64,000 nucleotides of DNA from Pogonophryne albipinna (taxonomy: Eukaryota; Chordata; Actinopteri; Perciformes; Artedidraconidae): the NCBI GenBank assembly GCA_028583405.1, contig CM053260.1:27993735-28057734 (forward strand), given 5' to 3'. Under the pieces are notes generated by a model. It did no database searches and had not been told where the DNA came from. It worked only from the letters and a program-made list of their open reading frames with translations. Each line of letters begins with the position of its first letter. Within the stretch, counting starts at the first letter, position 1. The position numbers and the translations under genes were made by a program. Below, one piece after another: positions 12,676-25,835 of this stretch.

Positions 12676-13771
12676 CAGCGGGTCCCAACCTGTGGGCCGT
12701 GGTCCCCTAGTGGTCCGCGAAGGCATTGCAAGTGGGCCGCCAAATAATTTGCAAAACATAAGAGCCTCATCCCAATATCCCTCCTCGACTCCTCCTTTCC
12801 CTCACTCGCGTCCCTTCCTTGCATCTTAGCTCCGCCTCGGTAAGATGTGAGCGAGAGACACGAGGAGGTGACGCGAGGACAGAGGAGTCCTCAGGTATTA
12901 ATTGGGATGTCCTCGTTCACTCAAACGTCACTCTTAAACGACGTCTGTTAATGATGACATGTGCACAGCTGTATCCCCTCTCATCGAGCTTAACTGAATA
13001 ACCCCTTAGAACCGGCCCATTTCTGGTTAAATATTTATTTAAATGAATGAATCTTTCTCTTGTTAGTCAAGGAATTGATGATGGTTGGTCCTGCTTTTGT
13101 GTTCCGTTTTGTTGTAAAATGTAGCCTACATTTAAATAAAAATATAATTATAGTAATGTGAAAGCCTTTTAGAAATGAATTGCACATAATAATTCCCACG
13201 GAGCTGTGAGCACTTATACAGTTATGTGACGCTTTTCCACTCATCTTCCAGTTGTCGGTTTTCCTCTGTTGAAATGGACCAGCTGTGAAGGTGGGGGCGG
13301 GGCTTATTTACGCGAGTAGTGAAAACACTTCCGCGTAGTCTGCTCGCGTGTATCCTCCCTTTCGTCTCCTCCCTCACCCCTCCTCGACTCCTCCGTGTGC
13401 ATTTCAGCTATTCGGACGTCCTTCAAAATGGCTGTCTTGATCGATTTCCGGGTCAAGTTCCGGAGGAGGGGAAGAGAGGAGTCGAGGAGGGGTATTGGGA
13501 TGAGGCTTATGATTTGTGTGGAAACATTTCATTATTACGATTTTTTTTTTATTTGAACCTCTTTTCCTTTCTCTTTCTTGATCCTCCTTAGCAACGGTCA
13601 TTACAATCCTTGAAAGCAGTCTGTTCTACTGGATTAACAACGTGTCACATGTTCTGAATTGACCAATCAGAACTTTATTTAGCCTCCGTATTGTTTATGG
13701 TTGAATGTGGGCCGCAAACATTTTTTAGATTCTTAAGTGGGCCCTGAGTTGAAAAAGGATGGGAACCGCTG
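12676..13771. mobile_element. hAT (Charlie-like) MITE carrying an inserted MITE
   Basis: Ends are CAGCGGGTCCCAACCTGTGG and, as reverse complement of the right, CAGCGGTTCCCATCC. The interior GTGGGCCGC and GTGGGCCCTGAGTTGAAAAA are typical of Charlie-like hAT MITEs. The 8-bp duplication is CTTTAGAA (12668-12675) and CTTTAAAA (13772-13779), one mismatch. About 345 bp of the hAT remain on either side of the 12763-13507 insertion. Confidence 0.85.
12763..13507. mobile_element. MITE with 32-bp TIRs, copy 1
   Basis: TIRs start AGCCTCATCCCAATA and continue CCTCCTCGACTCCTC, with one mismatch over about 32 bp (right arm 13476-13507). The interior has no transposase. A clear target duplication is not seen. 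The same element, with a 1.1-kb insertion, is at 42245-44086. The superfamily is undetermined. Confidence 0.8.
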
Positions 13772-13779
13772 CTTTAAAA

Positions 13780-14171
13780 AAAGGAGACCAGGTTTTATTC
13801 AAATAGAGTGCATTGTCTTTTAAGGTTGAAGGACGTTGTTCAAGGTTTGCATGATCTGTTAAAAGATTGAGCCAATGGTTGATTGATATTTAAGGTCAAT
13901 CTTTCCAATGGATTATGTAATGGGAAACATTATCAATCCAAGTGAGTATTGACAACAAGTGTGTTTCTTATCAAGCTATTTCTAATACAATGGTTGACAG
14001 GGAGCAGTAAATATGTCCTAACTTACAGGGCTCTAAATAATGTTGGATGTACAATATTTATTATAGTCACGTTGGTGGTCTTCTCCTTTTAGGGAATGTA
14101 GACATGATGCCTCTCCTGTTACTAGCAGGTGTGTTAAAAATAATCCTATATATGGTATGTTTCATGTTTGT
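13780..14171. other. Unique AT-rich DNA
   Basis: Nothing recognised. Confidence 0.4.
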
Positions 14172-14178
14172 CTAACCC

Positions 14179-14744
14179 ACATGTGTCAAACTCAAGGCCC
14201 GGGGGCCAAATCAGGCCCTTGTTGGATTTAATTTCGGCCCGCATAATGTCTAATTACTATTAGATCTGGCCCGCCGGTATATTGCACGCACACCTTCACT
14301 CCATCCTGAGGGTCTCCTCAGCTCAGAGCCTGAGCCCAAACATTGATGACCTTGCACCCGAGATGAGATGCTAAGTATCTGAACTAGCATCACAGAGCAG
14401 CACACTGAGTTCAATGGATGTTTCCTTCTGCACTTTCTCTCAAAACAACAGGGCATGTTTGGTTTGTTCTTTGAGGGGAATAGTTTTGTTGAAGCTGTTG
14501 TTGGCCTGTGGAAAAATGTAATCATAAGAACTGACTCTGGAAAAGCTGCAGATAGAGCCATAAGAAATGAATGCAACTGATTATTTAATGTTTAATGTTG
14601 TTTTATAGGCAATAATTTAAGCTTTGTTAGTTCCAGGTTTAATATGTGCAATAAGTTCATTTCAATAAGTTCTGCAATAAACATTGAACCAGTCCGGCCC
14701 TCGACTAGTACCACTGGCCCACTATGTATTTGAGTTTGACCCCC
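14179..14744. mobile_element. hAT MITE (CAAGGCCCGGGGGCC type)
   Basis: The left end ACATGTGTCAAACTCAAGG and right end TTTGAGTTTGACCCCC form degenerate TIRs, with CGGCCCGC and CTGGCCCGCC subterminal motifs typical of a widespread vertebrate hAT MITE type. A 7-bp repeat CTAACCC (14172-14178 and 14745-14751) flanks it, extended to 8 bp with one mismatch. No transposase ORF. Confidence 0.8.
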
Positions 14745-14935
14745 CTAACCCCTCCTCTTCTATTCTTTGTCTGAAAATGTGAATATAAAACCCTCTGCAG
14801 GACTCCTGGTTGTTTTACTTCACTGCAGACTGCTAGACACTCTGTAACGTTTTGACCTTCTTGCAAAAATAAACTCTTGTCTTGTTTTTCAATTATCTTC
14901 ATTTCAGTAGAACAGGATCCTCACCATTTTAGAAT
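14745..14935 (+). other. Possible LTR-like fragment
   Basis: GTGAATATAAAACC (TATA-like) at about 14778 is followed about 85 bp later by AAAAATAAACTCTTG (a polyadenylation signal), the spacing and order of a U3-R region. No TG...CA borders or target duplication could be fixed, so this is a weak call. Confidence 0.25.
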
Positions 14936-17295
14936 TATTGGTCCATTTCTATTGGTAAATTGCAATAAGGATGAGGGCTTAGACATTTTGTGAGATGATA
15001 AGTGACGTCATGGTTGGAAAAGAGTTTGTAAATCTGCTCTAATGTCCTTTTTGATTTCATAGTTTTAAGAGAGGAGGACGGGATAGATTGTGGAATATTG
15101 ATTTTCTTCTTAATGGCCTTTTTCAACTGTACCGGAAGTGACAGTGGTGGTTTTAATTGGTTTTCTTTACCAGATGCTTTCCACACCAGGGGAAGGATGC
15201 TGAAGCTTGTTTGCAGTTTGGGTTCCCCTGGTTTTCGAAACAAATGCTAGCAGATGTTATTTAGGGGAACCTAGGGGACAAACTTTAGAAGTGTTTGCCA
15301 CCACTTTGTGTCTGCTGGAGAATAATACCCAAGCAAAGTTCAAGCTTTCAAGCAAACTCTGTAACAGACTGTACTCAAGTGAGCCACAGATTTAGAAACA
15401 GATATTAGCTGCTTTATGAATTAACGACTGTTTCTCGTGTGTTTGTGTATGTGGGTGTCTGCACAAACAGTCTTTTAATAGAGCAGAGGTGCACTAAATT
15501 ATCTTTAAACACCTCTCTGAGCGGCAGTTCTTCTTCCCCATGTCTGCTTCATTAGGCAGGAAGTATGTCACACAGGGAGGGGACGACATGTGCAAAAGGT
15601 CACAGACCAGATTCAAGTCCTTAACGCCTCAGGACAGCCAGGTGTAGCGCAGAGCAGGTGCCACATACGACTCGAGAAATCAGTCGCTCGTGGGCAGAGA
15701 AGTCATCCTGTCAGTTTTGGTTGGCAGCTGACCTGCTTTGGTGGAGTTGCAGTTATATTTAAGCATCCAGGAAAACCCATTCTATGTGACTGCACTGTAT
15801 TTTGGTGAAAGTGTCATCTTCTGGGCAAATGTATAAATGTTTGTATGTATTCTCATGTCTATTGTACCTCCTTGAAATCCATATTATGTACATAAACGCT
15901 AAAAGGTTTTAACCTAAATTGGATTTCTTTTTTTCTGTTGAACTTCTGTATCATAAAAGCACTTTTAAGTCCTACTCAACTAAAGCTTTATTACTACTAT
16001 TACTGAAGCAATGAAGAGTTAATACATCTAGTTCACTATGACACTATGACAGTAAATTCACTACCTTTTAATAATAAATCTGGTTATCTATTTTCTAATT
16101 CTGATCTAAATTATTCATGTTTTCTACCAGATGATTTTTTATTTCTCCATACACTCCAAACACAAGTAATGCAAATCAAAACTCATCTGGAATAAAACAT
16201 CAATAATTGTATTAATATTTTTACTATTTGTTGTTCTCAACATTTGCCACTATTATTGAATTTAAGCTTTTGTTTGTATATTGACTTTGTGTTTTTCTAC
16301 AAAATTGTGATTTTTAACTTTATTAAGGTGAAGGCTCCAAATAAACCCAGTGGATGTTATGGCTCTACCTCCACTGTGTATTGTAATCTGTTATTAGTGT
16401 TTTTAAATTGTGCAAAATAATAAACCACACGGAAAAATTATGTTTCTTCGAACATGGGGTGGATCGGCACTTCGGCTTCTGTTGTGTCCGATACTAAAAT
16501 AGAAAAACAAACACTTTAAATGAAAATAAACCGATGTTTTGTTCGTGATGACAGCAAACAATAAGAATAAAAGCTGTGCCCTACGATTCTTTTTTCACCT
16601 GATCTTAAGTCATTAACACAGCAGAGAAAACGATTTAGCTCAGACCTTGAAAATGGATCACCAGAAAAAAACATGTTCTCACTTGCCTCTGATTTATTTT
16701 ACCCAGTTCAGCACCTGTGCTTCTGAGGAGGGAATTCGGTTAGTCAGCACTGGTGCTTACTCACTGTCTCCAAAGTACTAATGTCTGTTTTAGTACAGCC
16801 ATTGATACGTAACCCTCCACATGGATGTGCATGTAGTGAGGATAGATTCTAATGTAGTCCTATTCTCTCTTTTGTGGAGGAATTGTAAATCATGGTAACG
16901 TTTATCATACTGCCAGCTATTGTACATAGGTTTTAAGATGTATAGGTTATTTTCCTACATTACAAGCAGCCAGCAAGTGGTAATTGGACCTATTTATATA
17001 GCTGCTCATTAATCTAATGCTTATTCACACACTGATTGCTATGCCTTTGGGTGTGATGAAAACCGCCAATTTTCCGATGAGTGGACGACCTTCTTAACCT
17101 CCTTTTATCATAAGATCAAACCAGGAATACACAAAAAACATAGTTGGATAATCAGATTCTTTTTTCACACATATCCGCTTTGATTGATATTTTGTTATGA
17201 AAGGGTTTTGGAAGCAGAACTCATCTTTCTACGTCATTCAGAAATGCTGGCTCCGAACAAGCTAGTTTGCACTTGCTAATGTGACCGAATCGAGA
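14936..17295. other. Unique non-coding DNA
   Basis: A 2.3-kb stretch without recognisable element ends. The minus-strand ORF 14935-15243 (102 codons) and plus-strand ORF 15590-15808 show no domain. 15850-16450 is AT-rich. Confidence 0.45.
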
Positions 17296-17784
17296 TCGCT
17301 TGCGTTCTTTAGTTGTTAGCGTTTTGTTCTTTAGTTCAAACCGGAGAGACGTGATGTATGGAATACATATTTATTGTTACACGTCATATGAACGAAATGA
17401 TTGCCATGATAATACAACAGGAGAATGGAATGGTGTTTGGCGATTAGGCCCCGGTTTGCAGGATAATCATTCAGGAGGGAAAGAACCGCTCCGATGAAAT
17501 CCCCAAAACCAGTGAAGTATAGAATACTGAGGTGAACTGAGTTTCTTACCTTGTAGGGTGACTGTGGTGATCTGGGGATGAAATAATAGATTAACATATG
17601 TATGCGGCAGGAGGCCGGAATCACTGCCGGAGCTTACGGGTCATGCTGAGACTCTGACGGCCGAAATCAGTGCCGGTCTTATCTGAAAACGACCTGAGGG
17701 TCGCCTGCCTGGCTAGCAGGGCTTGACTACGCCGCCACGAAGGTCGAACGTCCTGCCGAAGCAGGGATCTTGGTTTTTAACAGA

Positions 17785-17848
17785 GACCGAAGTCTACGGG
17801 GACCCGCAGTCCACAAGACCGAAGTCTACGGGGACACACAGTCCACAA
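17785..17848. repeat. Two 32-bp tandem repeats in the DIRS 3' region
   Basis: GACCGAAGTCTACGGGGAC begins both units (17785-17816 and 17817-17848), which differ at a few positions. Confidence 0.85.
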
Positions 17849-18093
17849 CCTGACGTCGCAGGGTATACATTTTACACAGACACATTTGAGCACGGGCCTG
17901 GGATTAGATACCTGCGTGCAGGAGAATGTAGCCCGTTACCTGTAGATGCAACGTGAGACGAGACATTATTCCCTGTGGGCGGGGGCCCGCGGACTAGGAC
18001 AGGAATGCAGTTTGAAATCCGATACCATAATGAGACATGTATACGTGTAAACGTGTTATGAACCACCACCAGTTATATGCATAAATACCATAG

Positions 18094-18345
18094 TTAGGGT
18101 CTGAGAGATCTTTGGGTAGCAAGTACGGCGCTGATGTCCGGGCGAATGTAGGTTGTGAAGGCGGAGGAGGACCACCGTCCTAGGTGTTGTAGGGATGAGG
18201 TAGAGAGACCTTGATTAGCAGCAGAGGTGGCTGCACTTATCCTGAAGGAATGTCTCGAGTATGATATAGGTGATAGGCCGGATTTAATGAGAACTTGCTT
18301 GAGGTAGAAATTGACGTGGGCCATGACCCTGCGAACCACTCTCCC
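18094..18345 (-). pseudogene. Tyrosine recombinase C-terminus (DIRS)
   Basis: The 81-codon frame holds the C-terminal catalytic half of a phage-integrase-type recombinase: H30-S-F-R33 (box II HxxR), LGRW56 in the position of the second H/W, and the nucleophile Y64 in FTTYIRP. The N-terminal core-binding part and box I arginine are absent because of a deletion at about 18345. In an intact DIRS element this enzyme integrates a circular cDNA without target duplication. This copy cannot work. Confidence 0.85.
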
Positions 18346-18513
18346 TGGAAGAAACCCCCAAAACCCACGGATGGGGCGGCATCCGTGAAAAACCTCATTG
18401 AGTCAGAGGAACACACGAGGTCATCGTAAAAGAAAGTAACTCCATTCCAGTGGGCGAGCAGGAGGGACCAGAAACGTAGGTCTGAGCGGCAGCCTTCATC
18501 TAAGAAAACGCAG
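18346..18513 (-). pseudogene. RNase H start, truncated (DIRS)
   Basis: Reading out of the reverse-transcriptase region on the minus strand, the sequence encodes LLAHWNGVTFFYDDL and then RFFTDAAPSVGFGGFFQG. The FTDA...GFGGF motif carries the first catalytic aspartate of DIRS RNase H. The frame then jumps directly to the recombinase, so the rest of RNase H is deleted. Confidence 0.75.
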
Positions 18514-19543
18514 TCATGGAGGTTGTTGACCGCCGATGCTGCGTCCAGGAGGCGGGAGATGAACGAGCGCCCCGCATGGCATGGCGAAGTTGAGGTGTCC
18601 GAGAAGGGAGAGCAACTGTTGTTTTGTGATAACTTGTTGCTCGCAGTATGACTTGGTGATGTCCCGGATGCGCTGAAATTTGTCGGAGGGGAGAGACGCC
18701 TTCCTGTCTATGGAGTCGAGGATGATGCCTAAGAACTCTAAGCGTGTGTCGGGACCTAACGTTTTCTCTTTGGAGAGAGGGACACCTAACTCCTGAAAGC
18801 AATGTTTAAGCTTGGCCAGTGAGATCCCTGAGCTGTCCTGTGGCGGATCTATGAGGAGGAAGTCGTCCAGTAGGTGAAAGACGGAGGGGATTCTGACGAT
18901 GTTCAGCAGGATCCAGCAGAGCGCTTCCGAGAAGGAGTTGAAAATGCAGGGGCTGCTTCTGCACCCGAAGGTCAGGCGAACGGCGAAATAGAGTTTGGAC
19001 TCCCACTTAATACCGAACAAATTCCACTGAGACGGATGAATGGGGATGATTTCGAAGGCATCGGTAATGTCCGCTTTGGAGAGCCAAGCTCCGTGCCTTG
19101 TGAACTTGATCATCTTTATTGCATTATCCACTGAGGCATAGTGAAGGGAAAACTGATCTGGATGATACTATTGACGCTGCAGAATGGGCCGGAGTGGGGA
19201 GCGGACAGATCGAAAATCAGCCCTTTTTTTTTTCAGAGTATTTGCGTGTGGCTATTCTGATGGGATTTGAACGGAACACTGAGAAGGGGGAGGAGCTAAA
19301 AGGACCGATTATATATCCTTTGAGAAGTTCTTTGTCGATGAGCTGGGAAACTATGTTGGGTTCTTTAGCGGCTGACTGTAAGTTTCTTGCTACAAAAGTC
19401 ACTGTGGGAGATGAGAGGACCCCTACCCTGAAGCCTTGGGAGAGCCCTGACAGGAGATAGTCCACAAACACGGAATCTGGGTGAGTAGATAGCGCAGCTG
19501 CTAGCTGAGGGATGTTAATGGGAGTGGAGGGGTGATATTTCAA
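18514..19543 (-). pseudogene. DIRS reverse transcriptase, frameshifted
   Basis: The N-terminal part lies in 19217-19543 (LLKGYIIGPF...PFSVFRSNPI, then IATRKYSEKKKG). The frame is lost at the T-run around 19223-19232. The main palm lies in 18514-19131: LSKADITDAF with D21/D24, HPSQWNLFGIKW, and the catalytic LLDDFLL (D89, D90). This order and these motifs are those of DIRS reverse transcriptases, which copy element RNA to cDNA. Another break near 18570 separates it from RNase H. Confidence 0.88.
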
Positions 19544-19829
19544 AATGTTTTTTCACCACGAGGTTTCTGGCGCAGAGCTACTGTGAGGCTGCGGCTGCGC
19601 CTGGGGCAAATGGACTTCGGGTGTGCATCCCTGCAGGAACTGCAGATATGAAGAAATGTACAGTAAGGGTGAGTGCAAACATTTTCGTTAAAACTAGTAC
19701 CTGAGTGCAACGGAAGTTGAAGCTCCTGTGACGGAGTCTTCCAGGGCCTGGAGGCGAGCATCGATAGCTATCATGGAGCTAGCCAGGGATTGCAGGGAGC
19801 CGGCCACGCTACTCTCCATAAGGGGCGTG

Positions 19830-20186
19830 TTAGTGACACTCCCGGCCTGGCGAGCCTGGGAAGGGGTGGATTTTGGAGGCGGACGGGATCCTGGAGGGCT
19901 CGACTTCCTGCCCTTTTTTACCTCCGCGGCTGCGGCCGCGTCCTCGCCCTGATCTCTCTGGGGAGCTGACTGGAGCTGCTGCCCCGGACTGGGGAGCTTC
20001 GCTGGAGACCTGGTCCGAGAGCTCTCGGAGCTGAGAGCGAGTGAGGCCTGGGGCTGTGGGAATGCCCTGCTGCAGGAGCCGGGCGATGAGGAAGTCTGCC
20101 TCTGTTGATAAGCCGCTGTGGGGAGCCGAACCGGGATCGAAGACTTCCAGAGAAGGTTCGTGTTCCGAATTGTCCGAGTTGGACAT
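19830..20186 (-). CDS. DIRS gag-like ORF, partial
   Basis: 118-codon frame beginning MSNSDNSEHEPSLEVFDPG, acidic and Ser/Pro-rich, followed by an Arg/Gly stretch (SGRGRGRSRGGKKG). Its place upstream of the reverse transcriptase and its composition fit the N-terminus of a DIRS gag-like protein; no specific domain is visible. It runs into a stop or frameshift before the polymerase region. Confidence 0.55.
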   Translation of the reverse strand: MSNSDNSEHEPSLEVFDPGSAPHSGLSTEADFLIARLLQQGIPTAPGLTRSQLRELSDQVSSEAPQSGAAAPVSSPERSGRGRGRSRGGKKGQEVEPSRIPSASKIHPFPGSPGRECH

Positions 20187-20400
20187 CTTGAGCTAATTGT
20201 TTCTTACGGTTTTTCTCACGAGGAGGAGTATTGTAGTACTACCACGGCGTGTGGTCACCTGAAAGGACAACTGACAGGAAGGAAGAGCAGGCATTTAAGG
20301 AATTTAACATGTGCCGCAATTGGCTGTTGAGGGGTGACGCCCACGCATTTAATGAGGGGGGAGAGAGCAATAGAGTGACGTGTAAGTGACTCATTGTTAG

Positions 20401-20859
20401 GTCTTCCTTATTGAACTTGCGCTAAAGCTTTCATTTGTTAGCGTCTTGTCTAGTTTCTCCATTAGAGAACATGTCAGAGTTTCAGCAGTACATATGTGAC
20501 TGAAATAACCTTTCTGTAGTGCACCAAATCAGTGAAAAGCAGACATATTAGAATGCTAAATGTAGTTAGCATCGTTCATTTGTTTTTGTTGTTTGTTAGC
20601 TTGTACACTGACAAAGCTTTATTGGTTGAACATAGACAAACACCTAACTGGATTTTTTTGTTTGATAGTGTATCGAAGCTCCAGGGCTACATCGAAAAAC
20701 AGCACACTACCATGTTTGTTTCCAAACTTTCACTATGCTAATGCTAACGCGTGTTGTGTGGAAGACTAAAATAAGTCACTAAATACGCCACTGGTCAATG
20801 TACGAAGCTTCTATGTCTCATACAAATGCCGGTTGCTAACAAGTGACTTAAAAAAAACT
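20401..20859. other. Non-coding flank of the DIRS element
   Basis: GTTAGCGTCTTGTCTAGTTT at about 20438 resembles GTTAGCGTTTTGTTCTTTAG on the other side of the DIRS element at about 17317. This could reflect related flanking repeats. No gene. Confidence 0.35.
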
Positions 20860-21200
20860 ACTAAACATCATGACACTTACAAGAGTTCACATTTAGCTTA
20901 GCGGTAGTGACGCGGAGCCATGTGACCATGCTGTAGTTTGTTGTCGCCTGACAAGTTGGCTTTTTATTTCTGCTGATTGCATTTACACTTCAAAAATCAC
21001 AAAGTGGTGTTAATTTCGAGATTAGGCTTAACTAAATATGGTAAATATGATCAACTTGTGTTGGCAACATAGCTTATTTTCTGCAATATAGCGAAATCCA
21101 ATGGAAAAATCCCATTGCTTTATGCCGAGGGAGCCCTTGCGATGCTAACTTCCCAGTCATATACAAAAATACTTCACCACTCTACGTATAACACTTTACT
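20860..21200 (+). repeat. Dispersed repeat family R1, copy 2
   Basis: Contains TTTAGCTTAGCGGT, TGCTGATTGCATTTAC and GAAATCCAATGGAAAAATCCC. The first and last are shared, as reverse complement, with 60440-60680. Diverged, no TIRs identified. Confidence 0.6.
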
Positions 21201-23089
<1,889 letters not shown>

Positions 23090-23366
23090 CGATATTATAA
23101 TATGCGCTTTTTAAGGTTCATATTTTTATGTTCTTCCTCTCCTGGGACATGTCTCAATGCTTTAATGTTCAAAAAGCTCTTTATTTTTCTCATATGCTGC
23201 AGCACTTCTGTTCCCCCTCTGTCTGAAACCAGAGCCCAGTCTGCTCTGATTGGTTAGCTGGCCGGCTCTGTTGTGATTGGTCAACCTGCTTAAGATGTCC
23301 CGCCCCTTAGCTTATCACGTACAATGTGTTGGAGCGCTAGCCAATAGTAGCCTGAATGCTACACAG

Positions 23367-24464
23367 TAGGGGTGTAACGGTATACGTACCCGTACCGAAA
23401 TTATTCGGTACGGGCCCTTCGGTTCGGTACACATGTGTACCGAAGTGTACCGAACGAATATAACGTTAAACGTAAAAAATTGAGAACGTGAACAACTTCT
23501 TGGAAGTAATCTCAGGTGCTGCGTCGCAGCATTCAGAGTAATTTGCTCACATTGGGCTCATCGCGTCATAGAGCGAGCAAGTCATTTCATTGGACGAGAG
23601 GCATACTATGAGAGCTGGTCAGAGGGATGAGTTCAAATGTAGTCAGTAATTTGAGGAACTGTCAAAATGGCGAACGCAGATAAAGTTGAGCTCGAAAATC
23701 CTCCAGCATCATTGAAGTCTCCGGTTTGGGAACATTTTGGTTTCGCAGTTACGTACAAGGATGACGGACAAAGACAGGTGGACCGAACCAAAGCTGTTTG
23801 TCGGCATTGTTCAACTAAAATTGGTTACGCGGCTGGCAATACATCAAACTTGCACACTCATTTGAAAAGGCATCACCCGAACGTGAATATCACCGGTACC
23901 AAAAGAAAAAAGACTGAAGTGCAAACCCAACTCCCGCTAGCATTTAAGCCTCCACCACTCGCAAAAAGTTCAGACCGAGCCAAAGCTATTACAAATGCCA
24001 AATATCCTTATGTTGCCATGTTAGCAAAGCACTACCTGGCTGTATCTGCTACCTCTGTCCCTAGAGAGGGTGTTCTCCACAGCAGGAGACATTGTTAGTG
24101 CCAGCAGATCTGCCCTTTCGGCAAGCAATGTGGACAAGTTCATCTTTCTTTAAAAGAACATGAAAATACAAAGACAAGCAAGTCCTAATGTCAAACTGGC
24201 TGCTTAGGTACTAGTACAGTACAGTTCAAATACAGATTATTTCAGTTCATCGAAATCCTGCACCTTAATGTTTATTTTATTATATCTTGTATTTATTTGA
24301 GTGAATACATTATTCACAGTTTAATAATAATAAAAAAAAAACAAGAAATATTTTATGTTTTGTGATAATTTTTTCTGCTGTACCGAAAACGTACCGAACC
24401 GAACCGTGACCTAAAAACCGAGGTACGTACCGAACCGAAATGTTTGTGAACCGTTACACCCCTA
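23367..24464 (+). mobile_element. BED-finger hAT element, copy 1
   Basis: 8-bp duplication CTACACAG (23359-23366 and 24465-24472). Ends are TAGGGGTGTAACGG and its exact inverted match, 14 bp. Subterminal regions carry many GTACCGAA/TTCGGTAC motifs in both orientations. 1098 bp, with one ORF (23667-24098). The empty site is preserved in the R5 copy at about 40551 (CTGCATAG followed by TGATGTCAC). Confidence 0.95.
23667..24098 (+). pseudogene. BED finger plus dimerisation segment, frameshifted
   Basis: The same ORF as 28923-29411 but with a 2-bp deletion (VPREGVLHSRRHC then stop, where the sister reads VPSEGVFSTAG), which removes the last part of the hAT dimerisation segment. The BED finger (C45-x2-C48 ... 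H65-x4-H70) is intact. The catalytic core is missing in both copies, so that deletion predates the split of the copies. Confidence 0.88.
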
Positions 24465-24575
24465 CTACACAGTGATGTCACCATGTTTCTGAAGTAAACA
24501 AAAGATCCACAAAATATTATATCACACACTACAGGAAAGGGAAACCCCCCAAAAACAGAATAGGGCCACTTTAAG

Positions 24576-25831
24576 TTATGGTTGTTACAGAACCCTAATC
24601 TTATCCTAAACCTAACCAAATATTTTTCGTTGTCTAAACCTAAGTGTCTTTAAGTCAAACATTGGGAATTACAATGAGTTGATTGGTAGTAATGGTGGGG
24701 TCAAACACAGGCGAATGTGTGACTCAAACGCTTTCAAACTTTCCTTCAACAGCACTTTTGTACATTTAGACTAAAAGCTCACTGCAGTTGTTTCGATGTT
24801 TCTCACAGTGGCATAGAGATGGGATGGCGGGGGGGTGGGGGCACCGTTCCAAATTGCCTTTCTGGGACAAAGCCTGTTTTTGTTCAGTTCTGTAAGCGGA
24901 CAGAGTCACAGCGAGGCCAGTGGTCTGAAAGTCTCATGGTCCATAATCCTGATTTTACACAACAAAACTGGCTGGACTCTGTTGAAATGTATATCCGATA
25001 CTGACATATCAAGCTTATCGACCTCGGACCAAATAAATGTGTTTGAAATGGAAGACAGTCTGATTCAATCCCCTTCTTCAACAGATACAAAGCATCCACG
25101 TCCAGTAAAGAAGAGAATGGCCTCTGTCATGCCATGTATTATGCAAAATCCTGCAGTTTCCTGGAAAAAAAACCCGGCTGTGTGAAGTTTCTAGAGCAGA
25201 ACTGAAGTGAACGGAGCGGGACACTGAGTTGTGGTGCTGGTGGCTTTGTGCTACAGTAACAGATGTTTTACCAAGAACACCCAGGGTGCCTTATGGGATG
25301 CTTTAAAGGTCACTGTTGTTCTGTAATGAGAGGCAGTCCCCAGTAGAGCTGCACCATACTGTATCTGTCAGCAAACGGCACACCTGGGCTATTTAGCTGC
25401 GAACACTTTTTATTAAACACAAGCGAGGTACTCTTTGTACATTTAAACAACTTAGAAAAAACGATGGACATTCAAATATGGCAAGACTTGTGGAGTTTAG
25501 GGACAGCTCCTTAAGAAGGACGGTACAGATTTCAAGCGATTTTAGATCTTATCTCCTATCGCTGAATCAATTAGATACATTTAATATATAGTTACCCAGT
25601 GATTGCTAATGTATTGATCTATCTACTCATTTACTTATCTTCTGTAGTGTTTCATAGTATGTTTTTTTGTCTCAAAACTAATATACATGTTATATGTTTG
25701 ACTGACAATATGTATGTTATACAGACTGTACAACCACCATGACCCCACCCATATGTTTGGATATATTCGTGTAAAAGCTCAGACAAATTCACATCCATTT
25801 TGTAAGTTAAGAACCACTTTTGATCATTCAT
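24576..25831. other. Non-coding DNA
   Basis: Includes a CCTAATCTTATCCTAAACC-type degenerate repeat at 24590-24650. A 16-bp match to a cloning-vector polylinker occurs at 25006-25021 (see findings). The ORFs at 24819-25185 overlap in different frames and show no domain. Confidence 0.4.
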
Positions 25832-25835
25832 TTAA

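Larger units (their letters stand above)
17340..20400 (-). mobile_element. DIRS-type tyrosine-recombinase retrotransposon, decayed
   Basis: On the minus strand, in order: gag-like ORF (19830-20186), reverse transcriptase (18514-19543), RNase H start (18353-18513) and tyrosine-recombinase C-terminus (18094-18339), the gene set of DIRS1-like elements. Boundaries are approximate. A shared TTACACGTCA motif in opposite orientation near 17377 and 20375 may be remnants of the inverted termini. The frame is broken at several points and a large internal deletion joins RNase H to the recombinase. Confidence 0.85.
23090..24575 (+). mobile_element. MITE family R5, copy 1, split by a hAT
   Basis: The left part (23090-23366) and right part (24465-24575) together match the uninterrupted copy at 40297-40742: CTTTAATGTTCAAAA, GAAACCAGAGCCCAGTCTGC, GATTGGTTAGCTGGCCGGC, then AGTAAACAAA, GGAAAGGGAAA and an end at CAGAATAGGGCCACTTTAA. 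The right end borders TTAA. No transposase. The hAT at 23367-24464 sits inside it. Confidence 0.75.

Noticed and set aside
12819..13001. Small ORF repeated at 42301-42483
   Set aside because: Shared only because both lie in copies of the same MITE; no domain and no sign of coding constraint.
17300..20460. Direct repeats GTTAGCGT... flanking the DIRS element as a target duplication
   Set aside because: DIRS elements do not make long target duplications and the similarity is partial; more likely related flanking repeat sequence.
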